From: Agrypnia vestita
Lineage: Eukaryota; Arthropoda; Insecta; Trichoptera; Phryganeidae
NCBI GenBank assembly: GCA_016648135.1
Contig: JADDOH010023187.1
Span: forward strand, 186,001 to 250,000
Reading direction: 5' to 3'
Length of the DNA: 64,000 nt
Shown: positions 29,926 to 41,790 of the stretch, piece after piece
How the letters are laid out: each line of letters opens with the position of its first letter
How positions within the stretch are numbered: the first letter of the stretch is position 1
Program-made: the position numbers and the translations under genes
Notes under the pieces: model-generated
What the model was told of the DNA's origin: nothing
What the model saw: only the letters and a program-made list of their open reading frames with translations
The model's database searches: none

Positions 29926-32240
29926 ATATTAATAAATTAAATTAATTAATGCATTGCTAATAAATTTCCGGTGTTTTCATTCGTTCCTGCCTAGCCACGA
30001 TACTTGGCAATGGCACTAATAATATTCAGACAGTTGAAAAAGATATACAAAAATACACGCAAACATTTCAGTTGACTGGTGATCTGTCACGCGCCGAGAG
30101 AATTAGAAACGTAGAGCTGAAACCCGGCGAACATTATGTATGTATACCGTGTCTTCTTTTTAGCTTACAAACTTCATTAATCGCGGGATCGTGTTACTTT
30201 TATCATTTCCGTCACACCCTGTACTCCGTCATACTCGTCCTTTTCACATTTTTAATCCCATTTGAATTACGAGACGCGATATTTTACTCTTCTTTTCCCT
30301 TTCATCGGACACACTCGGATGTTCGCCCGGCGGTACATTTTTTCATTAAACAGAGCCTTCGTCTGTTCGTCACGGTGCTACGTCAGGGGTCGGTAACCCG
30401 AAAATGTACTATATCGGTGATATTCACTTTCCTTGGCGCCGCCAAGACTACTTACTTTATTCTATCATTCTACAGCAGCAAGCACTTAAGTTTATCGATT
30501 TTTAAAGAATGAGTTTAATGACTGGTTTTTGCATAAACTAATGTAAGATCTCTTTCCTTTAAGAAAGATAATCGACTTAGAATTTTGGAGGTGGATGAGC
30601 CCTCCGGTTTAGGATGAGTTGAAGTGGTGTTGATAAGTTATAAAGACTACAGTAGGTACAGGGGTTACAAGTGAAAGCGTGACGTCCGAAGGGATGACGG
30701 CGAGGGCTTCCGCTACACGAGCCGTTCACTGGGGAAGTGAGATAATCTGCTCTGGAGATTATCGCTTATAAAGTTGGTCGTGGACAAAGGAACCGCGGTG
30801 CCTTGCGAGTTGTGTCTTCGATCTGCAGCGTCCGCTGTTTTGGATTGCGATAGCTGTTCGTAGCATTTCTCTTGTTCTATTGTCCTACTTTCGATTGTGC
30901 TCAGCGCTTTCAGTGAAAAGCGCTCGACCTCTGTATCGAGGATAACGGCCTGCCGTACTCGATGTCAGCATCTGTGATAACTCGTTACACGGGTGTCTGT
31001 GTGTATGTGTCTCGGGCCACCACAGAATTAACGTAGAGAGTTAGTAGAGACGCACATTGTTTCATTGTATTGAGTGAAACAATGTTCCTCGTACGCACGG
31101 CTTATGCATAGTAATTCGATTGTCATTCTTAAATGGAAGGAGCGGTACTTCACTACTTCGGTTTTACTACTAATAGTAGATAATTCATACACATTTTCAG
31201 TACAAAAGGCAACCATAACAGTGAATGGTACCTACCGCTTACCCAGGACCTTTCTTAGAGCAACAGCTTCCATAGCGGTCCTACTCAATCATCTCCAGGT
31301 TGACAGTTTTTTCAACTAACAAACAGGACCGTGCTGCACCGCACCGGTTGTATACACCGTTGCAAAGTGGCACGACTGCTCGAATAAATCCATTCACTGT
31401 CTCCGCCATAAGATACGTCTCTATTTAAAAGAAAAAACACATAATCATTATAGATTGAGAAATATAATAATAATAAGGCAACCATAACAGATTGCTTAAT
31501 TCTGACATATAATAAATATTCGAAATCATCCAATAAATAATAAAACAATAACTACCCTTAATGATTTACAATCTCAAATTTTATTTATTTTATATGATTA
31601 TTTTTATATATTTATTCAAAATTTTCATAAAATATATAAAGCGGCACACTATCGCCATCTTTGAAAATAAATAAAAACATATTATTGACCAAACACATTT
31701 CTAAACAAAACGCGTATGTATTATATACGGTACCTACCTACTGGGGCAAAATTCAATAATAAATAAACGCACCTACATTTTCTTTAATTAATAAATATAT
31801 GGGTATTAGCTATTTTAAATTTTGATGTTAATTTCTGTCGCTGCTCAATTTATATGTTTAATTGAGAGATGTCAAATGTTACACATCATATGCGACTACT
31901 GTAAGGTTCGCTCGTTTTTTTTCCTGTCCCTATAGTCTGAAAGCGCCCCGATCTGCCGACTCCTACGGTACAACCCCTCAAAACACGACCCCTTTAAGGA
32001 AACGCAATTAATTATTCACAGTGCTCTGGCCTTGAGCCGAATTATAATCTCCATTTGTCTCGCACCTCGGACCGGAAGAAGCCGCGACTCCCTCGGGCGG
32101 GGGTCGCAAATTAACTTTGGTCTACTCGTAAATATTTAATTAAATTACCAATCAACAACTCTTCTTGATTTTAATGAGAAATCCAATAATTTTACATGTT
32201 TCCAGCTCCAGATAGTAACGAGAACTCCAGAATTTCTTAA
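29926..32240. other. No gene recognised; possible LTR-like block
   Basis: A 146-codon plus-strand frame at 30072-30512 has no recognisable family and is not called. Sequence 30628-31024 starts TGTTGATAAG, ends GGCCACCACA and contains CTTATAAAG, which would suit a solo LTR, but no target duplication or second copy supports it. The rest shows no structure beyond a repeated GGCAACCATAACAG at 31207 and 31478. Confidence 0.3.
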
Positions 32241-33156
32241 GGGGGGGGTAAGGTTAATTCGTACAAAAAAAGGCAAGTTTTTGTGAATTTTTTGTGACGG
32301 CACAGTTAAAATCTCTTTATTTAAACTAATGGTACATTAAAGTATGACATTTGAAGAATATTGTGTAAAATTTTCAAGACGAAATATTAAAAAATAAGGC
32401 AATGGCAGCAATTATTCGGACGTGTCTCGGAAAAAAGTAGAATTGCGGTGTCCATCATAACTTGGTGCTAGATCATCTGAAATCAAAAAATCAAAGTTCA
32501 TTCGTTAGATAATAGATTTTCCCAGGTAACGCTGGGAGGATTTTTTGAATTTTCAATTTTTCAATTTTTTGGAACACTTTGAAGGGAAAAACGCGTTTTT
32601 TTGCGAAAAATATCGACTAGTTTGTTATTAAAAAATAAAAATTAATAACAAATTTGAAAAAAAGTCTCCAGCGTTACCTCGTAAATTATGTACAGAGATA
32701 GTGTTCAAAATTTCAAAAGGATCGGTGCAGTAGTTTTGAAGTTATGATGGACACCGACTTTGAAAACGTGTGATGTGGGGAAAACGCTTTAAAGTTTTGC
32801 ACACTGTAAAATTCAAAATAAAACTCAACACATATTTTATACTTACACATGATCGTCGATGCCATGTTCACACAGCAAAGAGCTTTCATCATCAGCATCT
32901 TTTTGTCCTTGTCTACACAAAACTCTTCCAATACAATAAGCACGTCCGGTAGTCCTCAGGTGAGCGCGTCTCTCAGTTGCCCGAGCAGGCATAGAAAATC
33001 AGTCAATCATAGAGTATCGCTCAAATGTTCATAATTTCGTCAATTTTGCTCCGATTGACTTGAAATTTTGACACAATATTCTTGCAATGTTATACATTCA
33101 TTTAAAAAATTAAAAATAAAATGCAAAAAAAAAAAGTTAAAAACCTTACCCCCCCC
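32241..33156. mobile_element. piggyBac-like MITE with TTAA target duplication
   Basis: Perfect 15-bp inverted termini GGGGGGGGTAAGGTT at 32241 and the complement ending at 33156, each flanked by TTAA (32237-32240, 33157-33160), the obligatory piggyBac target. The 916-bp interior has no transposase. It contains nested inverted repeats: GTGTCCATCATAACTT near 32450 against its complement near 32740, and AGGTAACGCTGG near 32524 against CCAGCGTTACCT near 32668. The superfamily call rests on the TTAA duplication and termini only. Confidence 0.75.
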
Positions 33157-33160
33157 TTAA

Positions 33161-33645
33161 ATCTTACGGAGGTATTCTTGTGTGGTAAATCTTATTTTTC
33201 TCTCTCCAAATCATTATGCCCGTGACTAAGTATCGCGGTCACTTGGTCTTAGGGCCGGTTGTTTCATGTTGGATTAAAGAAAAATTCGTTTAAAGCATAG
33301 ATTTTTGCATTCTCCACCAATGGCGGATCCATCACGCTGAAAGCGGACACCAGCGACATCTCGGAATCAGTAGCCTCACCACGAGAAGGAGCGTCCTGAC
33401 GGAAGCGACAGAACCTTCGAGAAGCATAAGACTACCTACCCAAGACGAGGGCCACGCAGATAGACGAAGCGACGCCATCTCTCTGCAAGCGTCAGCCTGA
33501 AAACACATCTACTCCGACACTACATAACTTACGGGAGTGCGAGTTTTTTAATAATTAAAAATGAAAGCAGATGTGACTGAAAAATATTACATATAATAGT
33601 ATACAGGCGTCTCGTAGTTAGTAGCAAAAACTATACAGACGGATT
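33161..33645. other. No gene recognised
   Basis: Moderate-GC sequence with no supported frame; GGGCCGGTTGTTTCA near 33255 resembles a transposon end, but no partner was found. Confidence 0.35.
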
Positions 33646-34105
33646 CCTGCTTTGATAATAAGTCGAAAATGTCCAAGCAGCCATTACCTAATAGTTTTGG
33701 AGGTATGCAATATCAAGGATTGTATTTTTTTTCAATACTTCTGACATATTTTTTGCCTAACAAGTTGAACTAACATTACATTAACTTATATTGATTAAGA
33801 AAATTCATTCGCTTCAACTCAAATAAAGTAATAAGAATCTTGTAAAAAATTGTATTTTCAAGGTACCTACCTACCTATTTATTATATATGTTTAGGTTTT
33901 TATTATTGTATTTGATTGTATTAAAGAGAATAAATTTATCATAATCTATACAAGTTACTGTAATGATACTTTACATTTTTGCAACAAATAAGTCAGATGT
34001 ATTGAAAGAAAATGCACACTTTGAAATTGCATATCTCCATAACAATTGGTATTACTTGACCATGGTTGCTTGAACATTTTCAACTCACTATCAATGCAAG
34101 AATCC
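33646..34105. mobile_element. Fold-back MITE, copy 1 (both arms)
   Basis: The left half (GTCGAAAATGTCCAAGCAGC ... TTTCAATACTTCTGAC ... TTAACTTATATTGATT) reappears as its reverse complement in the right half (to about 34100), with an A+T-rich centre near 33900. It is related to 42800-43155, 50398-50535 and 53745-54055. Noncoding. Confidence 0.65.
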
Positions 34106-34535
34106 ACCTGTAAAGTTTTTACTGCCAAAGATTTAAATATTCATATTTATTCCCTTTACAATATAATGTTCGTATACAAATGCATCAGCTCTATAGATGC
34201 ACCTGTACACGAGCAAAAAAAACAGAAATAAAACATACAACAGGGGAGAATGTAAACAGCAGGGTAAATATTTTCTTCATTCCTTGCATTTTCAGAGTAA
34301 CAAAGTAATTTCAGCAACCCTTTTACGATGTCGTTAGCTATTTACTTTGATATATGGCGCTGTGCGAGGAAACCCAGGGAGCTTAAGCATTTTTGCACGT
34401 AAACAGGTATTCTCTGGAGACGCGATGAAATTGCCCAGGCACAAGCTGCGTCATTTCAGAGATATTGTACGCGACTAATTAATTTCTGGCAATCAAATGC
34501 GTAGAAAAAATATTACAATCACTTAATAATACGTA
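34106..34535. other. No gene recognised
   Basis: No motif, repeat or frame supported. Confidence 0.45.
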
Positions 34536-34604
34536 TTAGTTTTGTATTTGGTCTCCTTCGAAATAGTCCCCTCGTAAAGCTACGCACTTGGTCCAACATT
34601 TATT
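34536..34604 (-). pseudogene. Mariner transposase C-terminal fragment
   Basis: Minus-strand frame NKCWTKCVALRGDYFEGDQI then QN and stop, matching the WxKCVALxGDYFEGD end of a mariner-like transposase. Only the last 22 codons are preserved. The family differs from the copy at the window start. Confidence 0.65.
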
Positions 34605-35589
34605 AAAATTCATTCTCTTGGGAGGCTAATAAGAGGATACTTTGCATTTCGTTCCATCTCCTCTCACTTTTGTTACTTATATATTTATCAAAAATAATAA
34701 TTGATTATTGGCATAAATTAAAAAGGAATACATGTTTGATGTTATTTTAATTTTGTAACTGTAATACTCCTGTTTCGGGGAGAGGTTGCTTCCAGTAATG
34801 ACTTTGTTCTCGTAAGTATTTATTTGGTAACAATAACGGTTTAGACAATCGTTTATACAGTAAGATGCGGTCTGGATAACAATGGTAGTAAAAGAGAGAG
34901 CGACTCGACATTCACGCGCCTTTTTATACATTCTCTCTCTCTGTCATGCAGTCTCTTTCTAGCGTCGCGACATACGTTCCTCAGATCTATTACAGTAACA
35001 TTTGAGAGTTTTTTACATCGGTGGCGCACCGCCGACTATGCAACATATACGGCGGTTTTCTCGACCATGTATATTTCTTGCACGTTTCTTATCTCTTTCT
35101 TAACAAACTAAGATACAGCTGCTGACTCGTCGTCGCCTGGAAACGAAGTAAATTCCAGAATGCGCAAAAGGCAATTATCGACAGCAAATGAGGAGTTATA
35201 GAGAGTGATAACAGGCGACGCCGCGGTGGCAGGAGTCACGTTTCCTTCATCGTATCGGGCGGACTTCCGCCATGCACAGGCATTACAAGTTTTCCTTGTG
35301 TTATAATACTTCATTTCTTTCACTAGCTCTTGGAGTTTTGAGTGAGGAATAAATATCACACAAACTCTCTCTTTTATTCCACAAACCCCAACCTGTGCGG
35401 GGATGATGATGATAACATACGAGCCTTACATACATCTGTTTCCACACATGTTGCCTGTCCAACATAATTATACATCATCCAAAATAATTTTAAACAAAAG
35501 AAGCAATCATTGTAACAATCATTTTAATGTGGTATGCCGGTAATGGACACCACACACATGAGTATATCAATTTATTTATTACGGCGAGA
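34605..35589. other. No gene recognised
   Basis: Short open frames without motifs. A run of CTCTCTCTCT at about 34935 is the only simple repeat. Confidence 0.45.
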
Positions 35590-36365
35590 GAATGAAATAA
35601 ATTGGTACCTCGATGTGCCGATGATTCTGCCGACGACAGGCATCATAATTAAACCCTCGCCACAGGTAAAGCTCCTGGGAATCAACGCAGAGAAAGATCT
35701 TAGCCTTAGAAATCAGATTAACAAAGCTGTCAGCGCTGGTTTCTATGGTTTAAGACAGATCATGTCTGTAAGAAAATGCCTTCCCCCAGACGCAGCAGTC
35801 ACTGATTAGTGCATACGTCATCTCACGGCTGGACTATTGTAACTCAATTTATGCAGGACAGCCTAGGACTCAGCTCGATAGACTTCAGTCAGTGATGAAT
35901 GCTGCGGCGAGGCTTATATTCAAAGCATCAAAGTTCTCGCGAATATCCTCAATGCTGAAGCAGTTACATTGGCTTCGCCTGTCAGAGCGGATAAATTTCA
36001 AACTCTCTCTGATGGTGTACAAAAGTCTACAAAGAAAAGCACCACAATATTTGACCGACCTCTGTATCCCAGATAATATCACTGAAAAACGGCTCACACC
36101 GCGGTCAGCTAAATCGGAGGCGCTCTGCAGGCTGGTAGTACCAAGGAGACCTGGAGCCACCAAGTTTGCGGAACGTGCTTTCACGGAAGAGCTTTGCGGG
36201 CCCAGCTATGTGGAATCAGCTGCCTCCAGTTCTGCGATCTATGGAGAACCACGAACACTTCAAGAATAGCCTAAAAACTCATTTTTTTGGGATGTCGCAC
36301 CTGTAAAGCACCCTTGAAGGGTCTCTTACGCAAAAATGGCACTATATAAATTAACATAAACATAA
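35590..36365 (+). mobile_element. CR1/L2-like LINE 3' end
   Basis: Reverse transcriptase C-terminal region followed by a short 3' UTR (GCACTATATAAATTAACATA) and a terminal (ACATAA)n repeat at about 36350-36370, as in L2/CR1-group LINEs. It is truncated at the 5' side. Confidence 0.75.
35640..36300 (+). pseudogene. CR1/L2-like reverse transcriptase, C-terminal part
   Basis: Reads VKLLGINAEKDLSLRNQINK, then in another frame YVISRLDYCNSIYAG, RLQSVMNAAARLIFKASKFS, LKQLHWLRLSERINFKLSLM and VYKSLQRKAPQYL. After that come RLTPRSAKSEALCRLVVPRR, and in shifted frames KFAERAFT and FKNSLKTHFF-like ends. These are the classic CR1/L2 tail motifs (SRLDYCNSLL, QRVQNAAARLI, LHWLPVxxRIxFKL, VPRxR...GxRAFS). 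Frameshifts near 35810 and 36180 disable it. Confidence 0.8.
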
Positions 36366-36901
36366 ACATACAGATATCCTGTTTTTGCAGAAGAGGCGAA
36401 TTCAAAAAGGGTGTTTGTCTACATATTTTGCTGGCGTGGAAACGAACGCGTCAGCGTTTTGTATTTCTGATGACTGGGTATATCTTGTTTCATCATCATA
36501 TTTTAACCTCACTCCGTCTGCTTCTTCTGCGTGTAAAGGTCGATGTCAGCATTTTTCATACACGTGTTGCTGGGCGTTATATCCGCTGATTGTATTTTTT
36601 CGGTGAGAACTTATTGTCCTCTGCGGTAGTTATGGAATGTGAAGAAACGGATCGTTGACCCCACTTGTATTATTTTATTATGGAAGACAAATATCTCACG
36701 GAAAATTCCAGAATTCGAACTTTCCTGGAAGAGTATTATGTAGTTCCCCTAAACACTCGTCTGTGGAATACTTTACACTCATCTTAGCATTTCGTCTTAG
36801 ACTCGCATCGCATAGACATCTAGGATCGCACTTACTTACTTTAATACCCAATACGTACTATCGTAATGTATAATATTTCGCTGGCCGTTTATATATCGTA
36901 C
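36366..36901. other. No gene recognised
   Basis: No supported frame or repeat. Confidence 0.45.
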
Positions 36902-37349
36902 TGTAACACCCGCTGTTTCACTCATTTATCTCTAGATTCGCTTCTGTTACTAAAATACTATCATGAGAGTTTAAAACAATGATAACTACGCATTATCGAA
37001 GTTTCTCGAACTGTCCACATTAGTCTAGAATTAATTGGACTGTTCTCATAATCACTACGAATATAAAGAAACAGATGGAACATTCGCGAAACCAATATTT
37101 TTGTATAAAAGAGATGCGAGCGCAAAAACAAGCGACAGATATACAGACAGTAAAAACAAGCGATAGACATATGGCGCGAATGGGTGCGAAAGACCTAGTA
37201 AAAACCACAGTCAAGATTCTAGTGAATTAGTGTGAACGTGTGCGAAATATTCTAGTGAAAATTAGAGAGAATTGAATTAGTGTCCAGTGACTTTGTGTAA
37301 TAAATTATTTTTTAGTGTCTTGTGCTCCCACAGCTACGATGCCTTGACA
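36902..37349 (+). mobile_element. Candidate solo LTR
   Basis: Starts TGTAACACCCGCTG and ends CCTTGACA, with TATAAAAG at about 37104 and an AATAAA signal at about 37299 in the order expected of an LTR. No internal retroelement genes adjoin it. A clean 4-6 bp target duplication was not found, so the call is tentative. Confidence 0.45.
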
Positions 37350-37842
37350 ATACATTTACCAAAATAATGAGGAATATAAAATCTCATACCTACATACAAT
37401 TTTCAGGTGAACAAAATGTATATTCTAAAAATATTTAACTTTGAAGCGGATATTTCTCGACGCGCTGGTACTAAACCAACCCCCGCGATCTCCGCTCAAT
37501 AGAGGAAAAGTGCAGCAAAGGGGATGAAAGAGAACATTTTAATTAATGAAACCAATTAAACAATCCTTTGAGGGAATAAAGGCTCGCCTGAAAGGACTTG
37601 GAGACCAAGAGTGAGAGCTTTGGCGGCGGTACCGGGCAGGGCAGCCGTGTACCTGGACAGCGAGGCAGTCGGCTAGCGGGCTCCACAGACAACGGTAATG
37701 ATAGGCTGCTGTGTGAGCTGCAATATGCACACACCAACACTAATCTAAATATTAATTTCAGTTTGAGATATACGAGACCCAGTTTTTCAATCTGTTTTTA
37801 TATTTTTCAATTTTAAACACCAAATTTAATAAATACAGGATG
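37350..37842. other. No gene recognised
   Basis: Includes a GC-richer patch at 37570-37690 with GGCGGCGGTACCGGGCAGG. No coding support. Confidence 0.4.
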
Positions 37843-37904
37843 TCAGACAGAGGAGTGTGGCGCTCTGTCCTCTCTGCCTACCCCCACGGGGAAACAGCGT
37901 GATA
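37843..37904 (+). mobile_element. RTE LINE 3' terminal fragment
   Basis: Matches the last 60 bases of the RTE copies at 59235-59300 (GACAGAGGAGTGTGGCGCTC ... CCCCACGGGGAAACAGCGTG). It codes for the RRVWRSVLSAYPHGETA-type C-terminus and joins directly to the dispersed repeat at 37905. Confidence 0.75.
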
Positions 37905-37959
37905 GTAACCCGTCAAAATTGACGGTACTTTTACATGTCAGTTCCTAAAGAATAAGTAT
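37905..37959 (+). repeat. Dispersed repeat fragment shared with 14814-14867
   Basis: TAACCCGTCAAAA...ACTTTTACATGTCAG...AATAAGTA. Same order and spacing as the other copy. Confidence 0.5.
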
Positions 37960-38234
37960 GTATATATTTTTCCCCATCACCCCATCCTCGTAATATATTT
38001 TCTGTATCTACACTGTTCAACAAATCTGACCCTTAGCAGTATTTCAGCAGTATTTCCCGTTACAAAAACATTGAAAAAAAAAATTCAAAATTTTGATGTC
38101 ACTTATCTCCTTAGCCGTTGACATTTCACCATTATTTTTTTATTCAAAATTGAATGAAGAAGACTCCCTTTTCGCTACTAGCTACGATACTCTGTACCTA
38201 CATAAAATTAACATTAATAGTTATTAACCCACAT

Positions 38235-38420
38235 CTGGATGAAAGCCTCCCCAAGTAACTCCCGTTTTTCTCATTTTTTGTTCGCTGATACGTTATTTCC
38301 AGAAATTCATGATTTCATCAGTCCTACGGATTTTAGGGTGGCCTGATTTCCTGATTTCCCTCGGGTACCGCTGGATGACCATATTTAGCCAACGATGAAT
38401 GTGTCCCGCCCATTGTAAGT
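38235..38420 (-). pseudogene. LINE C-terminal tail, family with 24861 and 43190
   Basis: Minus strand reads LQWAGHIHRWLNMVIQRYPR then EIRKSGHPKIRRTDEIMNFW, the WAGHIARRxDNRWTxxVIxWxPRxxRxxGRPxxRWxDEI motif with a small deletion, followed by GVTWGGFHPDVG and stop. Confidence 0.7.
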
Positions 38421-38929
38421 TGTATCGAAAGAAATTTATATTCAAGTATTTTAAATTTTATGTAGTTACGTAGTATATTTATGTAGTATTATATGAATTA
38501 TGTTAGGATGAGATTTTAAATATTAATTCTTCTTTTAGAAAATCAAATCAAATAGTAAGAGTAAGGTGGATTGTATTTTTTTTCTTAATTGTTTTTTTCA
38601 GTTTCTACAGTATTGGTAGAATAAATTCTTGAACTACGAGAAAACGTGCTATGATAGTGTGGGGTTGGTGTGATTAAATCGACCCCTTGTGTGAGGTCGA
38701 GAAGCTAACCCCTACTATGCTGCTTATTATTGTTGTATGGGTCACCACTCCGTATGTTATAGAGTTCGGAGTTCTCTTTTGCTGCTGATGATGATGATAA
38801 AAGTCGCGATGTGTTTTATAGAATTTATTGCAGATGAAAAGGTTACAAGTTATAAAATGTCGAATACACAGTTTAAATTTAGTCGGCAAGGGCCTCCAGC
38901 CAATATAGAGACCACTTGAGAATTGAGGT
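38421..38929. other. No gene recognised
   Basis: A GAT/GCT-rich patch near 38782-38797 (TGATGATGATGATA) is the only simple sequence. Confidence 0.45.
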
Positions 38930-39016
38930 TATTTAATTATTATCATAATTTAATTATTATAATTTAACTATTATATCATAATTTAATTATTATAATTTAA
39001 TTATTATAATAAATAA
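38930..39016. repeat. A+T minisatellite
   Basis: Irregular tandem array of TAATTTAATTATTA-type units, about six in number. Confidence 0.8.
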
Positions 39017-39610
39017 TTTCGAGTCAGCCTTCTTACACTGTTTCTGCACAAAGGAAATTCGATGTTACGTTTACTCGTGGACGGAGTTGTGCTGAGACGA
39101 CGGAGTGCCGTGTCCTCTGCTTTGCTGCGTGATCAGTTTCCATTGTCCGCGGTCGTCACACCTCTGCTGCATCGGCAAACTCGCCTGTGTGTATGTGTTT
39201 CGCGGCGCGTGTCGGGCGCCTGAGGTTGCTTTTGACACCGGTGCGTGGCCGCTAAGACTTGTGTCGCTGACCCCTGCTGGGCGGCTCGTGTAGCGTAGAT
39301 ATGTGGCATCGATAGCTATTTATGGTAGTGTGATTACACACTACAACAGGAACAGTATGAGACATGGCGTTTGCATCTGTACACTTCTAAATGTTTCACT
39401 TTAGAATATGATTATTAGAATATGAATAATATCATATCTATACAGGACCTGCCAAGAGTGGTCGGTTAACTAGGCTAGTCGGAGGCTGTGATTGTGAGAT
39501 CGGGCGCAGCAAATTTCTACTCTGGCACGCAATTTTCAACCTGGCACAAATCTTGGTACTGCATAGTACCTTGATAAGGCGATGTTATAATGTATAGTCA
39601 AATGTATTTA
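39017..39610. other. No gene recognised
   Basis: 39060-39300 is GC- and CpG-richer (TTTCGCGGCGCGTGTCGGGC) with no supported frame. Confidence 0.4.
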
Positions 39611-40155
39611 CCTCTCAATATGATAATTAATTAAATAACTATTAAAAATGTAATAACACTGAAGGCATATTTGATTTTTCATATTATGTCGACAATGACG
39701 CTGCTTGCGTGGAGCTAAATCCGACGCTATATGGCATTGATGGTCAGCCTGTGCCGGCGCACAGTTTTTCTGACATATACACTTCGCCGGCGTGCAGAAA
39801 TATTTGAATTGGCTCCTAATTCAAAACGGAAAAAACAATCGCCGTCGTTTTTTTTTCTGGTGAATGAACGGATGTAATAAGTGATCAGTAAATTTTTGTG
39901 ATCATTTTCCAGGATTTCCAGGACCTCGCGTGTTATTTTGTGATGTAAGGAATTTTTGTACCTTCTAGATATCTGCTTTAAAGGGCAGCACAAAGATCTT
40001 TGCGACTGACAATTTCGACTGTTTTTGAAGATGAAGAGAATAGCCTATCTCAGGTTAGTGATCATGTGTTGACGCATTTATTTTTGTTTTTTTCATGTAT
40101 GTTTTCTGAGAGAGGGAGCGTAATTTTTATTTTTGAATGATATCATATTGAGAGG
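39611..40155. mobile_element. TA-flanked MITE
   Basis: Inverted termini CCTCTCAATATGATA at 39611 and TATCATATTGAGAGG ending at 40155, each flanked by TA (39609-39610 and 40156-40157). A TA target suggests the Tc1/mariner superfamily. A minus-strand frame of 88 codons inside (39727-39993) has no recognised motif and could be a transposase scrap. Confidence 0.55.
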
Positions 40156-40884
40156 TATAAATTGAATATTAAATTCGATAAAGCGGATGTCTATTTACAC
40201 AATACATATACAATCATATTCTTCCCGAATTTTTTAAGTGTCTTCGAAATGGACACAGCTCGATTTACATATTTTGTCTCACAACTTGAAGAATTTTAAG
40301 TCACAGATATTATAATTCACGGATAGCGTAATTCTCAACCTACAAATTGAGGTACTATTCACTTCCATATCTCGGGTAACACTGACATATTCACCCATTT
40401 TTTTCACACCCTGCCCTCTCCCCTCGTTTGTTTTACAAATCGTTAGAATGTGACATCCTACAGACTACAACACCTATCCATACAACATCTATCCGATGTT
40501 TATTTATTTATTTTGTATGAATTTATACATATAAATAAAGGTAGTTGCTTCACTAGACAAGCTCTGTTCTGAAGCAACTAACTATACATTTTTTTTAGTT
40601 TAAACGTTAGAAAAGGCTACATATTAGAAATAAAATTTTAAATATTGCACATAAGAAATAAAACACAAACACAAGAAAGAGTACATATTAGAAGTATACT
40701 TTTAAACATTGTACATAAGAAATAATAATAAGATAATTTAACTTGGTAAAGAAAAATACTTGGCCTTTTCGATAAAAAAAAAACAAAGAATCTCCCCATC
40801 CCAAACAACATCACAACACACGCATGTATTTCAAGCACAAATCTTACATGCAACCGTGACATAATCGATAAAAAAAATAGAAGC
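40156..40884. other. No gene recognised
   Basis: Contains a small hairpin with arms TAGTTGCTTCA / TGAAGCAACTA at about 40541-40582. No coding support. Confidence 0.4.
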
Positions 40885-41226
40885 AAGGTATCTTGGGCTG
40901 ACAATCGATGAAAACCTACGTCGGGCTCCGCACATCGAATGTTCAAGCTCCAAAGTGAGAAAAGCTATACAAACATTCAAAACTCCACGCAGTTTCATGT
41001 ATCTCAGTCTTCCAAAAATGGTATATTTTGAACTTTGTCAAAGTATTATCAGCTATGCCAAGCGTGCTTGGGTTGGTGCGGCTCCAACTATATTAGATCC
41101 TTCAATAAAGTCTCAGAAATGGGTTATACGTATAACAAACAAAAAACCATTTAGATATAACTCTGAAGACCCACTCAGAGATTTTCAAGTGCTTGATATA
41201 AGACAACTTACTATACTCCAATACTA
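40885..41226 (+). pseudogene. Jockey/CR1-like LINE reverse transcriptase, C-terminal part
   Basis: Reads ARYLGLTIDENLRRAPHIEC, KVRKAIQTFKTPRSFM, LPKMVYFELCQSIISYAKRA then WVGAAPTILDPSIKSQKWVI. This matches (K)YLGIxIDExLxWxxHI and SxLxYGIxxWGGA...LxxLQKxxIRII of arthropod LINEs. It ends FQVLDIRQLTILQY. One contiguous frame is preserved from about 40955 to the stop. Confidence 0.75.
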
Positions 41227-41334
41227 AATCTACTTTTTTTTCGGATAAACCTTTCCATCGTGAGGGTGTTTTATATATGTCAAAATATCAAAATGAATAA
41301 TGTCTTTTGTTTTTCTAAATTATTTGAAAATTTA

Positions 41335-41790
41335 TTTTTAAATATTATTATGAAGTTCTTGATTACTCACAATTATTGGAAAAAAAATTATAACTGGGCT
41401 GGTATTTAAATTTAATTGATTATTAATAATATATTTTTTACTTAAATATTTTACTAATTTCTAATGACTCTAAATTATTCCATTTCAGACCAAAAATAAT
41501 TTAAGTGTAAAATAGAAAGCCCTAAATTTTTATCAAAACCGTGATCATTTTCTAATAAATGATTTGCAAATTCAGAAAAACCAATGTTCTTTTACTCTTA
41601 CATTGAAATTTCGCCCGGTTTTTCCAATATAAAACTCTGTACTATCTTTACACGACAGTTTATAAACACCTGAATTGTTAAATATATTAACTTTATCTTT
41701 TGAATTTATGAGGAGTTGTGCTGAATCAATTAAAAAAAAAATATTCTTTAAAAAAAACTCTTTATCATAAATATACACTATCTGAATCCA
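41335..41790 (-). pseudogene. Penelope-like element GIY-YIG endonuclease
   Basis: Minus strand reads NNSGVYKLSCKDSTEFYIGK then TGRNFNVRVKEH, the full GVY...YIG core, followed after a frameshift by FANHLLENDH and a decayed tail (YIINNQLNLNTSPV) matching the xxxNxQxNxxTSPL end of other copies. The reverse transcriptase part is not visible upstream. Confidence 0.8.

Noticed and set aside
30072..30512. 146-codon plus-strand open frame
   Set aside because: Hydrophobic and Phe/Ser-rich with no recognisable motif, no splice or promoter context; likely a chance frame.
30628..31024. Second solo LTR
   Set aside because: TGT...ACA ends and a TATA-like box only; no second copy, polyA signal or target duplication was found.
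33245..33275. Harbinger-like terminus GGGCCGGTTGTTTCA
   Set aside because: No inverted partner or TWA duplication within a reasonable distance.
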